Part shown: positions 1-12,432 of the stretch, in pieces
Numbering within the stretch: position 1 is the first letter of the stretch
Layout: every line of letters starts with the position of its first letter
Assembly: GCA_020466095.1 (NCBI GenBank)
Contig: CM035809.1
Coordinates: 22,759,942 to 22,823,941, forward strand
Direction of reading: 5' to 3'
Origin: Chlorops oryzae
Lineage: Eukaryota > Arthropoda > Insecta > Diptera > Chloropidae
Length of the DNA stretch: 64,000 bases
Translations under genes and position numbers: made by a program
The notes under the pieces: model-generated
What the model saw: the letters and a program-made list of their open reading frames with translations, nothing else
Told to the model about the DNA's origin: nothing
Databases searched by the model: none

Positions 1-1357
1 AATGTATTTTTCTAATTTTCAAAATTTTTATTTCTCAGTTCTTCCAATTTACTAACAATCCATTCGTTATAAAATTTAACGGTTATGACAAAAAATTGTT
101 ATTTATTAAAGCATAAAGAACATCAAAAGTTTTTCATTTTCCCTTCGGAAACATTCGGCTCGAGTGCATCGAAGTGCATCACAAGCGAAAGAAAAAAAAA
201 AAAACCAAAGAAATAAAAAAAAACCAAAACAAAATAAAGGAAAAATTCACAAAAAGCGATAAAAATCACACGAACGCTTATTCGTAGAATCCGTAAAAGA
301 CCTTCCCAATAGCAAAAACGAGACCTTTCGATGTGCACAAAATGATCTTCGAATATGTTTTGCCATTATAAAATTTATGGTATTAGCCAAATCCAAAACG
401 TATCCTCCATACGGCCAAGTACACAAAACTTGCGATCATCCTCCCTCCGCGGAAGCGAAATACCCAATTCGTGTGAGAATGCGGTATGATGTGGTGTTGG
501 TGGTGTGCGCAGGATTGCAAGCTCGCGCCAAAAAATTATGAACAACCACCGAAGAGCGACAGACAAAAGCATATGGCACATGTGCTCATGCCATTCCAGC
601 TCAGCTCAGTTCGGCTTTAGTTAAGTTGAATCGGATCGAATCGAATCGGATCGGATCGGATCAACGTGGCTGGCATTCATACACTTTGTCAGAAAAAATA
701 TTAAAAGCCAAAAAGACAAATGCAACCACAACTAACCTGGCTAAAGCCCAAATCGTCGACAATAAGAAAAAATTTGCAAAAAAAAAAAAAAAAAAATAAT
801 AATAATAAAAAAAGACAACCTCAAAAAATCATTCGGGCAACCCCGAGTTCAGATCATAAAGGAAAACAAGAAGAAGAAAAAATGCCCAGCACACCAGACA
901 CAACAAAATGGAAACAACTCCAATATTCCCATTACCCCAGACTTGAGCCAGTCAGAATAAAAAATAAAAAAAAGACAGAAAAATACAAAATAAAACATAA
1001 AGAAAATTCGAAAGAAATAGCGCAGCTGATCACTTCGTTTAGGCTCTTCCAAGGAAGTGGTTCATGCCACATTGTCTTATCGGCGAACAAGATCAATATG
1101 CACGATATCAATAATCCTGCATAGGCAAGCAAAAATGCACATTTGGAGTAACTTTTTGTAACATCGCTAGAAGTTCCATTCAAGCTAGAAGAGAAAAATT
1201 TCTGCTGTGATACATTCAGACCTTTGGTTTTGGGAGCGACTAAGAAACAATCCTTAGGGAAAATTAGAACATTTCAAAAATCCTTCACAATGTAAAAGAA
1301 TCACAAAATCAAATAAAGCCCCCACAAACCATACCAGTGGTATTCGTAAGCCCCTTA
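1..1357. other. AT-rich noncoding stretch
   Basis: I see no gene here. The stretch has long A and T runs, and an A/K-rich open frame at 720-1124 that comes from A-runs and matches no family I know. A short imperfect run of GGATC/GAATC pentamers lies near 630-662. The sequence near 595-720 has the look of fly promoter or 5' UTR DNA, but no TATA or splice evidence supports a call. Confidence 0.5.
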
Positions 1358-1515
1358 GGGAACGTGTCCAAACTACTTGACCCATTTTGGGGGGAAGGGG
1401 GGTCCTGAAACTACTACACTTGGTCACATTGGTCACTTGGAATATTCTACGGATTGTCATCGATAGGGGGTAAAAAGTAGTAAAAAAATGGTTTACGTAG
1501 TTTGGACACGTTCCC
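1358..1515. mobile_element. PIF/Harbinger-like MITE, 158 bp
   Basis: The two ends are inverted copies beginning GGGAACGTGTCCAAACTAC. They are flanked on both sides by TTA (1355-1357 and 1516-1518). A 3-bp TTA/TWA target duplication is the hallmark of PIF/Harbinger transposons, so that class is inferred. There is no coding capacity, so it is non-autonomous. The TTA match is short and could partly be chance. Confidence 0.6.
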
Positions 1516-1971
1516 TTACCAACTTTAGCTTGCTTATAGGTGGTGCTCGATTATTGAAATCCTAGAACCAGTAACTGCTTTATATGTAAGTTCTCCTTGA
1601 ATTTATAAAGACTGATATTTTGGCTGAGCAATCAAAGCTCGATGACACACAAATATGATTCATAAATTCCCAAGACCTCTGGGCCTGGTATTTAAAACAT
1701 GTTGTATAATTTAATATGATTACAACTCACCCAACCCAATTTTTTCTTTCATATATTTGGAATTGGAAGAAGTACAACTTCCGGATATGAAACCTTTTTT
1801 TGGATATATGTGAACTACCCAAATTTTTGCAATATCGAGTCCATGTGGCTCTGAAGCTATTTGGATAGACGAGCCTTGGACTTATCAGAATTTTTTTTCC
1901 AGTGGAATAAAATATTCGTATGGAACTTTAGTATCTACGTTATAGAATTATATATTGAAATCAAATTGTTT

Positions 1972-2450
1972 GAGCCGGGGAATATATTACGTACCCTAGA
2001 AAGTATTTACTAAAAGGGAATTTTCTTATATCCTCAAGGATATTCCTTAGGAATTATATAAATCAAAGTTTGACCCCGGGGAAAATTACATACCCTGAAA
2101 AGTGTTTTCTTTAAGAGAATTTTCTTATATTCTCAAGGATATTCCTTAGGAATTATATAAATCAAAGTTTGACCCCGGGGAAAATTACGTACCCTAGAAA
2201 GTATTTACTAAAAGGGAATTTTCTTATATCCTCAAGTATATTCCTTAGGAATTATATAAATCAAAGTTTGAACCCGGGGAAAATTACGTACCCTAGAAAG
2301 TATTTATTAAAAGGGAATTTTCTTATATCCTCAAGGATATTCCTTAGGAATTACATAAATCAAAGTTTGACCCCGGGAAAAATTACGTACCTTGGAAAGT
2401 ATTTTCTATAAGGAAATTTTCTTATATCCTCAAACATATTCCCTGCGAAA
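1972..2450. repeat. 99-bp tandem repeat, about 4.8 copies
   Basis: Copies start near 1972, 2072, 2171, 2270 and 2369, each with a GACCCCGGGG-like start followed by AAAATTAC. The last four starts are exactly 99 bp apart. Copies differ by scattered substitutions, and the last one decays after about 2450. Because 99 is divisible by three, one frame repeats a 33-residue peptide through the later copies. Another copy has a stop in that frame, so I take the array as noncoding. Confidence 0.85.
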
Positions 2451-2763
2451 ACCTGTTCTCTGAAGATCTTTATTGAGGATATCATTTCCCTAATAGATAT
2501 TTCAAAAAACCATCACTTACTGACATGATATGAAACTCCTTTGAAAAAAAAAATCCGAGTCTTACAAAGGCTATCGAGTCGCCTCAGTTGGCGCTACTTG
2601 AATTTGACTAAAATAATCCCAAATATGCAGTTTTTTTCCCCCCCCAGGTTTATAAGGAACAAATTTAAGCCAATAAGAATGTTCCAGAAATCGTCCTAAT
2701 CAGGCTGACGGTTCTTAAGTGGTGGTCTCACCATAAGAATTTCCATCGATTCCGGGTCAGTGT

Positions 2764-3009
2764 GGACCACATATAACCATAGATGTCACTCTCATAGATA
2801 TTGCGCGGGACGTTTTGCGCCAGTTAGAAAAATATGTTACTCGGCAGGCAAAAAAAGAGCGAGAGAGAAATACTTTTGGTGAGTACCTAAGTGAAAAATG
2901 CTCATTTTGGTGGGTACCCAAGACCGTGGTGGGTACCCAAGACCGTGTTAAAAAGAGCCAAAATGGAAACGGCTTAAGAGTGACATATATAGTTATATAT
3001 GGTTGGACC
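2764..3009. mobile_element. Foldback/MITE-like inverted repeat
   Basis: The left end (GGACCACATATAACC, then ATGTCACTCT) returns inverted and diverged at the right end (AGAGTGACATATATAG, then GGTTGGACC). The ends match imperfectly, and no clear target duplication was found. Inside, a 19-bp unit containing GGTGGGTACCCAAGACCGT is duplicated in tandem at 2909-2946. It has no coding capacity. Confidence 0.45.
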
Positions 3010-5160
3010 AATCTCTTCTACAATCTGTACAGAGTTAGTCGCTCTAACAAAGGTTAGGTACGCCAGGTCCAGGAACGGGAGCCTTCTGCCATTCCCATTT
3101 GTCTCTTTTCTATTTGAACCTTCGAAAAACAACTTTACATTTTCGTCTGCATTACTGAAATAGGGAAACTTTTCTTTGAGTGTATTTATCGGAGGGAATT
3201 TTTTAAGAAAAGTATTTTTAGCCCGTCACAACTATCACTGTTAGATTTCGAAGAATGCAAAATATTTCATGAGCACAATCATTGAGCCAAACCAACTGGC
3301 AGTGCTAGCACAACTTGCCATTTTTGGGCCGAGCCCTTGCTAAAAATTTAAGAAGGCATGCAGCAGAATGAAGCAAAAAATAAGCACCGAATTGCGAGTT
3401 AGTCTCGAAGTATGAATATTTTTGTAGCTACTTGGAGGAGTTTATCATCGATTTGCCTTATTAACATAACACGACAGCCTATTGTTCTTGCTGCATTTCG
3501 ATTGAACAAATAAAAAAACCAAGGACCAAAAGCTGTGCATTTAGAATCGAATGTTCAGAGTGTAAAGCAGTCCACCAAGCAACATCTGGAACTGATGTTT
3601 TATTTTTTTATTTTATTTTTTTTTTTGTATTACGATCGATGCTTTGCTCATAATATGAATGTCACAACGTGTCGGAATTCACACGAACTTTATGTCTATC
3701 AACACCATTTTGTTTCGAACTAAATTCAACGGATGTTCGCTGATGGTGATGATGATGATGATGACGATGGAACACAACCACCACAACAACCCGAGATTGA
3801 CAACATGAAATTTGTTGCTGCAACATGCCCCCTTTTGGTAGCAATCAAAGCCGGCTTCGAGCTTTGTTGTGATAATTCTCCTTGTTATAAGTTTGCATCA
3901 ATTAAATGCAATCTGGCGCGCCACAAAGGCACAAAGTGTTGATTAAAGCATACTAATTAATATACAAGAGGATGCATCGCGTGACGCGTGCATCACTCGC
4001 ATCAAATGTCATATGGTTTTTGTTGTTTTTGTTGTTGTTGTTGTTTAGGGCATGCCCAAGAAGACGACGCTAAATGAATTGACAAAACGTAAACGAAAGG
4101 TTTAAAAGTCATTAAAGGCAACGGAGTTCATAAATCTTCAATGACGACGACCGGAATGACATGCGACAAACATAAAATGTCGATATGCCTTTCTAGTTGG
4201 TCAGAAATGTCACCAAAGCGAACGGACAAGTGGTATTGAAAGTAAGAAAAAAGCCAAAAAAAAAAAAGAAAAGGAAGAAAAAAAGGTTTTTTTATACATA
4301 CATATAAAAAGAGAAGCATATACAGGTAAGAATAATGTCAACCGCAATTCATTTCTCGAAAAATCACCGTCACTGAGACAGCGGTGGCGGTGCAATTAAA
4401 ACCACGTTTGATCACGTTTATAACCAGAGGAAAAAAAAAACAAACAATATTAAACGGCGTATATATCACAAGTCAATAAACGTATCTGGCGCATTGACAT
4501 CGCACGTATTGACAGTATTGTCAGCGCTGAAGCTAACTGGAGTGGTGGTAGTTACTCTAACCGCAAAGTTATCGCCCGAACGCCTATTATGCCAAAAACT
4601 GTCGCCGGTTATATGTGAGCGTGCCAGATTGATATGACGTTTCTCTTAAGAATTTTGAGTTAATGCATGGGGACTTTGAAAAGTTTAAGAACTTTTGCTA
4701 GCTTGGCTACAGGTTAATTTTAAATCGATGGTGGAGAATTTGGCCGAGAATTAAGTTGCGTAGTATATTGCTTGTGGCTATATTTCGTTAATCAAAAAAT
4801 ATTTAATTTTCGTGTCTATAGCAACCGCTTAGTTTTAGAAAAGGCAAAAATAACTGTAGTAATAACAGACCCGAAAAACTCGCATCTACCTAGTAGCCAC
4901 AAATAGTACCTAAATATCTCAATAATTTAACAATTTTTTTTACCTCTTTTTAGCCTATGGCTCCCAAATCGTTACGAGCCTTATGAGCACTTTTTTGATT
5001 GAAGTGAAGAAAACAACAACCGGAAAAATCGTTGGAGCACATTTGCTGCATCCGAACATTTCTTGATATCGTTTGGGTACAGCAAAGTTGAAAAAATTTT
5101 CCCGAAATCAGTAGAAAATACTAAATATGATCCTTTAAATATGCTATAAATTATTCATCA
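3010..5160. other. Noncoding DNA between repeats
   Basis: No gene is recognised. The stretch holds a short GAT run near 3747-3770, a TTG/TTTTTG run near 4017-4043 and several A-rich runs. Open frames here are short and match nothing I know. Confidence 0.45.
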
Positions 5161-5162
5161 TG

Positions 5163-5815
5163 TTGCTGTATTGATTGTATTGATGTATTGATGTTTTAAT
5201 GTATTGATGTTTTGATGTATTGATGAATTGATATTTTAATGTTTCAATATATTGATGTTTTGGATATTGATGTATTGATATTTTAATGTATTGATGTATG
5301 GATATATTGATATATTGAAAAATTGATGTATTAATGTATTGATGAATTTATATGTATATGATATATGATATATTGAGGTTTTGATTTATTGATGTATTGG
5401 TGTATTGATGTATTGGTATTGTATTGATGTATTGATGTATTGATTGTATTGTTGTATTGATGTATTCATGAATTGATCTGTTAATATATTGATGTATTGA
5501 TGAACTGATGTATTCATGAATTGATGTATTGATGTATTGATGTATTGATGTTTGATTATTGATGTATTGATGTATTGATGTATTGATGTATTGATGTATT
5601 ATGTATTGATGTATTGATTATATGTATGTATTGATGTATTTTGTATTATGTATTGATATATATTTATAAATTGATGTATTGATGTATGGATTTATTGATT
5701 GGTGTATTGATGTATTGATGAACTAATGTATTCATGTATTGATGTTTTGATGTATTGATGTATTGGTGTTTTGATGTATTGATGTATTGATATATTAATG
5801 TATTGATGTATTGAT
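5163..5815. repeat. ATGTATTG octamer array
   Basis: About 650 bp consists of TGTATTGA repeated with a period of 8, with variants such as TGTTTTGA and TGAATTGA. The middle (about 5520-5620) is nearly pure and the flanks are degenerate. This fits microsatellite expansion followed by decay. No coding signal. Confidence 0.9.
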
Positions 5816-6866
5816 CGCTGTAATGAAAGAAATCTACAAGTCAATCGTCCAGAGCTCTCAACTCTCTCCTTTAACTCAATGATCAAATTTTATGATTCAA
5901 CCCTCGTACTTTACTTAAAATACTTTTCGTCACAAATCGTACATTCTCCAATCATCAATACATAATTCATTGTATTCCTGATGTTTTAAGTTAACCGCAA
6001 AAAGAAGATCCCCCATCATCATGCTTGTCAGTTGCGCGGTTGTTTTTCTGCCAAAAAATATTGCGAAATAATTGTTCTTGTGGCACCTCCGAAGAAAAAG
6101 GAAAACCAAAACAATAACAACTTTAATACAAAAAAAAAAAAAGGGAGAAAAAAACTAACAGAAATCGAAACAACCAACAAACTCGCCAGACAATGAAGAC
6201 GCACTTGCGCTAGTCCAATCAACCACTTGAGGCGCTCTTTTAATAAAGAAGCTGCAGCAAAAAAAAAAAAGCAGAACAAATGAACCGAAAAGTCTCCACG
6301 CGGATCTGTCCAAAAGGCGTATCATTATGTTCGCCGATGTTGATTGAAACCTGCCGATGATTTAATAAAAAAAAAAAAGGAGAGAGAGAAGAAAAAAAAA
6401 ACGTTATTAATGTTTGTATGCGGTAGGTTCTTTTGCCAATTTGACGGTTGTTCTGAAAGCAATGACAGCATTACAAACTCATTGCCTCATCGAATGATAT
6501 GAGACAATAACCTGGAGGTTTTTTCTTCTTTTATCGCAAGAAGGCTACATATGGACCTCTTGAGAGTATTGTAAAATGAATTTTAAAATATTTTTGTCTG
6601 GCTCATTTCAATGGGATACGATTTTTTTTTTTGTTGCAATAATTCTGATTATTCGTGGTTGCCGTTAACTGAGAGAATAGTTTGAATGGCTTTGAGTTAG
6701 AAGAAGGAAAAAAATCATCCAAAAAACCTTGACTAGTTGGACTGGCTACTTTCGTATCCGTTAGTGAAGAAAAACTTCCCATAAACTCTTGTTGGAAATA
6801 TCCTTAAAGGACGACTAAGAGGTAAGGCTTCAAAATTTGTATACATTGGTTCTTGTAATGAATTTT
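5816..6866. other. AT-rich noncoding stretch
   Basis: Nothing gene-like is visible. It has poly-A runs and one A/G-rich patch near 6370-6400. It separates the octamer array from the GAT array. Confidence 0.45.
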
Positions 6867-7385
6867 CTGATGATAATTAGGTCAACGATGATGAAGATTT
6901 GGATGAGGATACGATAATGATGACGATGATGGTTATTATGACGAGTATAATAATGATTTAATGATGATTATAACGATGAAGAGGATGATATTGATAAAGA
7001 TAAACATTGTATGATACTGACTGATGATGAAAAGAGTGCTGATTTGTGTTGGTCTGGTGATAATGATCATTGAAGCGTTAATGATGATGATAGCTAATAA
7101 CGATGATAGTGATGGTATTAAAGATTATTATGGTGATAATGATTATGATGATGATGATATGATGATGATGATGATGATGATGATGATGGTGATGGTGGTG
7201 TTGTTCATGAGGTGATGAGCATGATAGAAATTATGAATTAAATGACGATGATGACGATGATGACCATGATGACGATGATGATGATGAGATGATGATAATG
7301 ATGATGGTGGTGATGAAGATGATGATAACGACGATGATGAAGATAATGAAGATGATGATGACCATGATGATGATGATGATGATGA

Positions 7386-7424
<39 letters not shown>

Positions 7425-8200
7425 GTGGTGAGGTTATTGATGACCCTTATGGAAAGATAGAAATGATGATGGCCATGACGATGATGACGATGTTTATGAT
7501 GATAATGATGATGGTGAAGATGATGAGAATGAAGATGATGATAATGATGATGATGAAGATAATGAGGATGATGATTACCATGATGATAATGATGATGGTG
7601 GTGATGAAGATGATGATAACGACGATGATGAAGATAATGAAGATGATGATGACCATGAATGATGATGATGATGGTGATGATGATGATGATGTGATGATGA
7701 TGACCTTGATGGATATGATGCAAATGATGATGACAATGACGATGATGACCATGACGGAAATGATGGAATGATGATGAAATGATGATGAGACATGATGACG
7801 ATGATGACGATAATGATGTGTATGATGATAATGATGATGTGTGATGATATGAGAATATGATATGTTAATGATGATGGCGTATAAATGATGATGAATGTAC
7901 GACGATGATGATGAGATAATGAATTGATGATGATCATGATGATGACATGATGATGATGGTTGAATGATGATGGTGTAATATAATGAATGATGATTATGAT
8001 AGCATGGCTTTGATGGTGATAATGATTAATAATGATAGCATGACTATGATGGTGATAATGACTATGGATGATAATGATAATCTTCATCACGATAATGATG
8101 ATTATGTTGATTAAAATGATGACTTTTACAGCTCAGATGTTAATGATGACGACAATGATAACCATTATAATGAAGCTAATGATGATAATGGCATTGGTGG
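6867..8200. repeat. GAT trinucleotide array
   Basis: About 1.3 kb is dominated by GAT with GAC, AAT and GGT variants. The purest run is near 7385-7425. The long His-, Met- or Asp-rich open frames on both strands arise from the triplet period and are not taken as genes. A segment of about 68 bp is present twice within it (near 7300 and 7592). Another short GAT patch lies at 8690-8720. Confidence 0.92.
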
Positions 8201-9833
8201 TTATGGTGCAATATATAAAATGCTTATATGGACCCTACTTATGCTGATTAACTACAAACGCTGCCAGTCACTTAATTCTTCTATCCTTCAAATAAGAGAA
8301 CGATTTTTAATGTTTGCGGTTTTTTTTTTCATGTGAAACGATTAAACCACAACCACAAGGGACAAGTCATTAATAAAAATAAATTAATCAAATATTCATA
8401 ACTCAAAAATAACGTTTGTCTCGCGCTCACATTCAACGAATTTTATTCATATTTTAATTCATTTGCAAATGATGAATTTTCAACACACAACGACAACGAC
8501 GACGACGACGACGATGCATCACATCACTTACAGAGTTGATTCTTATGCATTATAAAAAGCCGAGCGCACACGTTCAGACGAGTCTGAGATTTAATAATGA
8601 AAATCCCAGGCGCAACGCCTACACAACAGACCTCAACAGTCCCCGGCCACCAATAATTCATTGCTGAAAATTCAAATGCAAGTTGTTCGATGATGTTGAT
8701 GATGATGACGATGGTGATTTCTTAAAAAGCACCAAACACACCAGCCGTCGAACAAGCAAACGAATCCAACACGTGCCGCAACGACGTTTTTAAACGCCAA
8801 CCCCAAGCGCACACTTCATAAATTTCGAAGCAATGGAATCGAAACAGAAACAGTTATTATTGCTATGTTATGAAATCTCGGGTGTATCGAGTCAAAAATT
8901 CACTTCCGTTGAGTATAGCCAAACGGATTTCCTAGTACTTTATTTACTTTTACTGGTGTTGGCGGCCGTTGGCGGTTGTTGACGGTGTCTTACGGAAGTT
9001 AAACCCATCATCATCATCAGCAGCAACAACAACTTCGTCCTCGTCGTCGTCATTTTTTCCGTTGTTGTTGTGTTTGTGTTGTTTGTGTTGTTGCCGAGTA
9101 AACCCTTCGTATGCTCGGTAAACACAAAACGGAAGGATTCACAATTGTCGAAAAGTTAAGCAAAATAAAAGGAAAACTTCTAATCCAGCCTTGTTGGGTG
9201 GGCTTACACAGAAACGCATCGAGGGAGAGAGGATGAGATGTGTAAACCACAAAATATACGGAAAGGAAAATGATTTCTTTATGCGTTTTTCTCTTCACGA
9301 GGAGTAAAAATAACACCATGTTAGAAGTAGAGTTTTACATTGAGCGGTATAGTCGGTAGTTTTGGTATATGAAGAAAATTTTGGCGACTTGAGAATTTAT
9401 TTAGAGTTTCACAATATATAAATATGTTCCATTTTTAGAAAGCAAAATTATCCGTGAGGTGGCAACATTTGCCATGTTTTGAAGCAACTTTTCCCTCGGA
9501 TAGTACCAAAAAAAACCTATTTATTCTATTTGCTATGAAAAAAAATAGACTCGAAAAATCCTCTTTAAGAATTCGAAGTGGTTTTTCTTTTAAAGTTTAA
9601 CCCTTGACAAGTGTTGCCACTATTTTGGAGCCTTTTTTCTCTCGGATATTAAAAAAATCCCTTTTGATTTCTCTTTTATACCGATAAATTGCTTAGAAAA
9701 ATCCCTACCTTCGGATCGAATCGATTCTTAAATTGGTAAAAATTCTGTCCATTAACTGAACTGCTATCGATTATAAAACAATCGATTTTTTACACTATTA
9801 AATTGGATTATTTATCATTGCAAGAATTATCGG
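8201..9833. other. Noncoding stretch with promoter-like patch
   Basis: No gene was identified. CAA/GTT- and CGA-rich patches at 8480-8520 and 9010-9100 are typical of fly UTR or intronic DNA. From 9400 to 9830 the sequence is AT-rich without recognisable features. Confidence 0.4.
8551..8581 (+). promoter_or_regulatory. Possible core promoter (TATA + Inr-like)
   Basis: TATAAAAAG at 8551 is followed by TTCAGACG, an initiator-like match with its A at 8576. The spacing of 25 bp is shorter than the usual 30 or so. No open frame follows directly. In AT-rich DNA a chance TATA is common, so this is a weak call. Confidence 0.2.
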
Positions 9834-10003
9834 CAGGCCCGTAGAGATATATTTGGGGCCCGAGGGATTTTTTCCGGAGTCGTCACAGACATGTGCGACC
9901 AAAAAAAAAAAAAATTCCCATGCCAATTGTTGGTCCCTTCAGAAAGCCCGGGTCCGGGGGAAAATTTCCCTTTTCCACCCCGCCCCCCCTCTCTACAGGC
10001 CTG
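9834..10003. mobile_element. hAT-like MITE, 170 bp
   Basis: Begins CAGGCCCGTAGAGA and ends with the inverse of CAGGCCTGTAGAGAG. It is flanked by a perfect 8-bp duplication ATTATCGG (9826-9833 and 10004-10011). Eight-base duplications and CAG-type ends are typical of hAT transposons. The body is G/C-rich compared with its surroundings and cannot encode a transposase. Confidence 0.8.
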
Positions 10004-11415
10004 ATTATCGGCCTTTTAGGAAGTATAACTTGATCATTTGGAATTTAAAAGATATGCTTTGATACCCACAATCATTTTCGCAAATCTGAATTACCTCAAA
10101 TGGCCCAAATAAATTTTGTTTTGAACTTTTAGGGCTCCTTACAAAAACCCCGGGCCCCGAGTTCTTCCCCTTTCTATGGGCATGCTAGGACCACTAATAA
10201 TTCATGACTACTTCTTAGACTTTCCAATGCATAAAAGTACCCACAAAAAACTTCCCTTCAATAATAACAACCACTATCAACCGACTGTAGGTCATCCTTT
10301 CATGATTCACCACGTACTCGCACAACACATTCGGTGCGTGCGCAATCAAATCATCTGCCAAGTTATGATTTATTTAACTTTTTTAATTGACTTTTTCCTC
10401 TGGTAAGTTACACTTTCATTGACATTCTCCCTTTTGGCTGAGATTCTCGTACTTTTTGTTTCCGATGTCTATTCAGGCCTGCAACCCCCCAAAAAAATGA
10501 AATAAAATTTCTTTTTGGAAATACTGCCTCTATCAAAAGGAAGGACACGCTTAGCAATGCTGTGTGTGAAAGGATAATAGAGAGCTGTGAGTGTGTCTTT
10601 GAACAAAGAAGCTTAAGAAAGTTATTTCTTGGTCGAAAGGCAATTGTTTGGAACTTTCGAATGGAATTCCTCGCACTTAAAGGAGAAGCTGTAAGCCGTG
10701 AAATGTTTACAAAACTTTCCAAAACATTTCCCGAATTTAAGGCAATTTAAACAAAAATTTTTTTCACTCTTAAATTTATTTCAACTTATTTTTATGATAT
10801 TTATTTATTTAAAAGGACACTTCCCCAAGATAATCGTATACAAAAACCACAAATGCGTACATAAATTTCCGAAAAGAAAGAGAAAAAAGAAAAACTTTAC
10901 GCTTTTTGCAGAATTTTTTACCATATTTTCGGATAAATATTTTCCGCTTGCAACTCTTGACAACGGAAACGGAAATGGTTTCTCATGACTGGACAGAAGT
11001 CAACCGAAAAATGAAAGAGTTGGTCTATTTTTTTATGATGAATTGGAGGACATTTTGAAAAAGGGGAATATTTATATCATTTTTTGAGATTTACTTTGAT
11101 TCTATTTTAAGTTCAATTACTAGTGCCGTTTGAATATTGTCCGGGACTAAAGTAATTTTTTATAGATAATATTTTACAAAATGAGGTCCTGTAAGCTTTG
11201 GAATTTTTAATGTAGAAAGCGTATGGGAGACGTTTTTCGAGGATTTATATTGATTATATTAAAGCAGCAGGGAGTTTTTCGTCCCAAGAAGGTCGAATTT
11301 ATTTAGATTGATTTGAAGATTCCGTAAAGCTAAAGCAAATTTATTCAGTAAGAATTTTCATAGAGAGGATTCTTAATTTTTTTAATTTCCAGCATTTTTT
11401 AATCTCAATCATGGC
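10004..11415. other. AT-rich noncoding stretch
   Basis: No gene is recognised. A GC-rich patch at 10140-10190 (CCCCGGGCCCCGAG, ending CTATGGGCATG) resembles the right half of the MITE at 9834 and may be a decayed partial copy. Confidence 0.4.
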
Positions 11416-11598
11416 CAAGCCCGTCGACAAAAATTACGGGCCCAGAGGTTTCTCCCCCAAGGCCCCGTAGCCACAAAGATTACCAAAAAAAAAAAAAAGT
11501 TAGCACTCTCTTACGTATGGATATATCGGTACAGAAGGCCCCTTTCCTTAGCAGATGGTTCCTATAGCGTGAAACCCCAACCTCTCTCTCCAGGTCTG
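11416..11598. mobile_element. Diverged hAT-like MITE, 183 bp
   Basis: Left end CAAGCCCGTCGA, right end CTCTCCAGGTCTG. The flanks ATCATGGC (11408-11415) and ATGATGGC (11599-11606) match at 7 of 8 bases, as expected for an ageing 8-bp target duplication. The layout (GGGCCC near the left end, C/T-rich right end) matches the element at 9834-10003, so both probably belong to one family. Confidence 0.6.
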
Positions 11599-11829
11599 AT
11601 GATGGCTCTTAAGAGAAGGGAGGAATTGACAAGATTTCTCCGTTGGCCGAACATATGTAAGGAACCTCGAATTATTTGAGATTATATACTGTCAGAAGGG
11701 AGGACTTTTAGAATAGTTAATGGGATCTTGAACTAACAACCTTGGGCCAAGAAATTTTCATCTACGGTCCTGAAAACAGTATTCTCTGGACATATGGACC
11801 TAAGATGAAAGTACAGATAAATACATAGG

Positions 11830-12432
11830 AGGGATTGGTTGGGTTAGGTTAAGTTAGGTTAGGTAAGGTTAGGTTAGGTTAGGTTAGGTTAGGTTAGGTT
11901 AGGTTAGGTTAGTAGGTTAGTTAGGTTAGGTTAGGTTAGGTTAGGTTAGGTTAGGTTAGGTTAGTGTTAGGTTAGGTTAGGTTAGGTTAGGTTAGGTTAG
12001 GTTAGGTTAGGTTATGTTAAGTTAGGTTAATTAGGTTAGGTTAGGTTAGGTAGTTAGTTAGGTTAGGTTAGTAGTTAGGTTAAGTTAGGTTAGGTTATTA
12101 GTTAGGTTAGTTAGTTAAGTTAGGTTAAGTTAGGTTAGGTTAGGTTAGGTTAGGTTAGGTTAGGTTAAGTTAAGTTAAGTTAAGTTAAGTTAGTTAGGTT
12201 AGGTTAGGTTAGGTTAGGTTAGGTTAGGTTAGGTTAGGTTAAGTTAGGTTAAGTTAGGTTAGGTTAGGTTAGGTTAGGTTAGGTTAGGTTAGGTTAGGTT
12301 AAGTTAGGTTAGGTTAGGTTAGGTTAGGTTAGGTTAGGTTAGGTTAGGTTAGGTTAGGTTAGGTTAGAGTTAGTTAGTAGTTAGATTAGGTTAAGTTAGG
12401 TTAAGTTAGGTTAAGTTAGGTTAAGTTAAGTT
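11830..12432 (+). repeat. TTAGG-type interstitial array
   Basis: About 600 bp of (TTAGG)n reads along the + strand with TTAAG, TTAGTTAGG and TAGTTAG variants. TTAGG is the ancestral arthropod telomere repeat, which flies have lost, so an interior array in a fly-like genome is worth noting. The interruptions and the flanking noncoding DNA point to an interstitial, probably transposon-associated microsatellite rather than a chromosome end. Confidence 0.9.

Noticed and set aside
720..1124. A 134-codon Lys/Asn-rich frame
   Set aside because: It follows A-runs, has no motif and lacks promoter or splice support.
7238..8090. Long His-, Met- and Ile-rich frames on both strands
   Set aside because: They are translations of the GAT triplet array in different phases.
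11830..12432. A true chromosome end made of TTAGG
   Set aside because: The array is interrupted, continues into ordinary DNA on both sides and lies in a fly-like genome, where TTAGG telomeres are absent.
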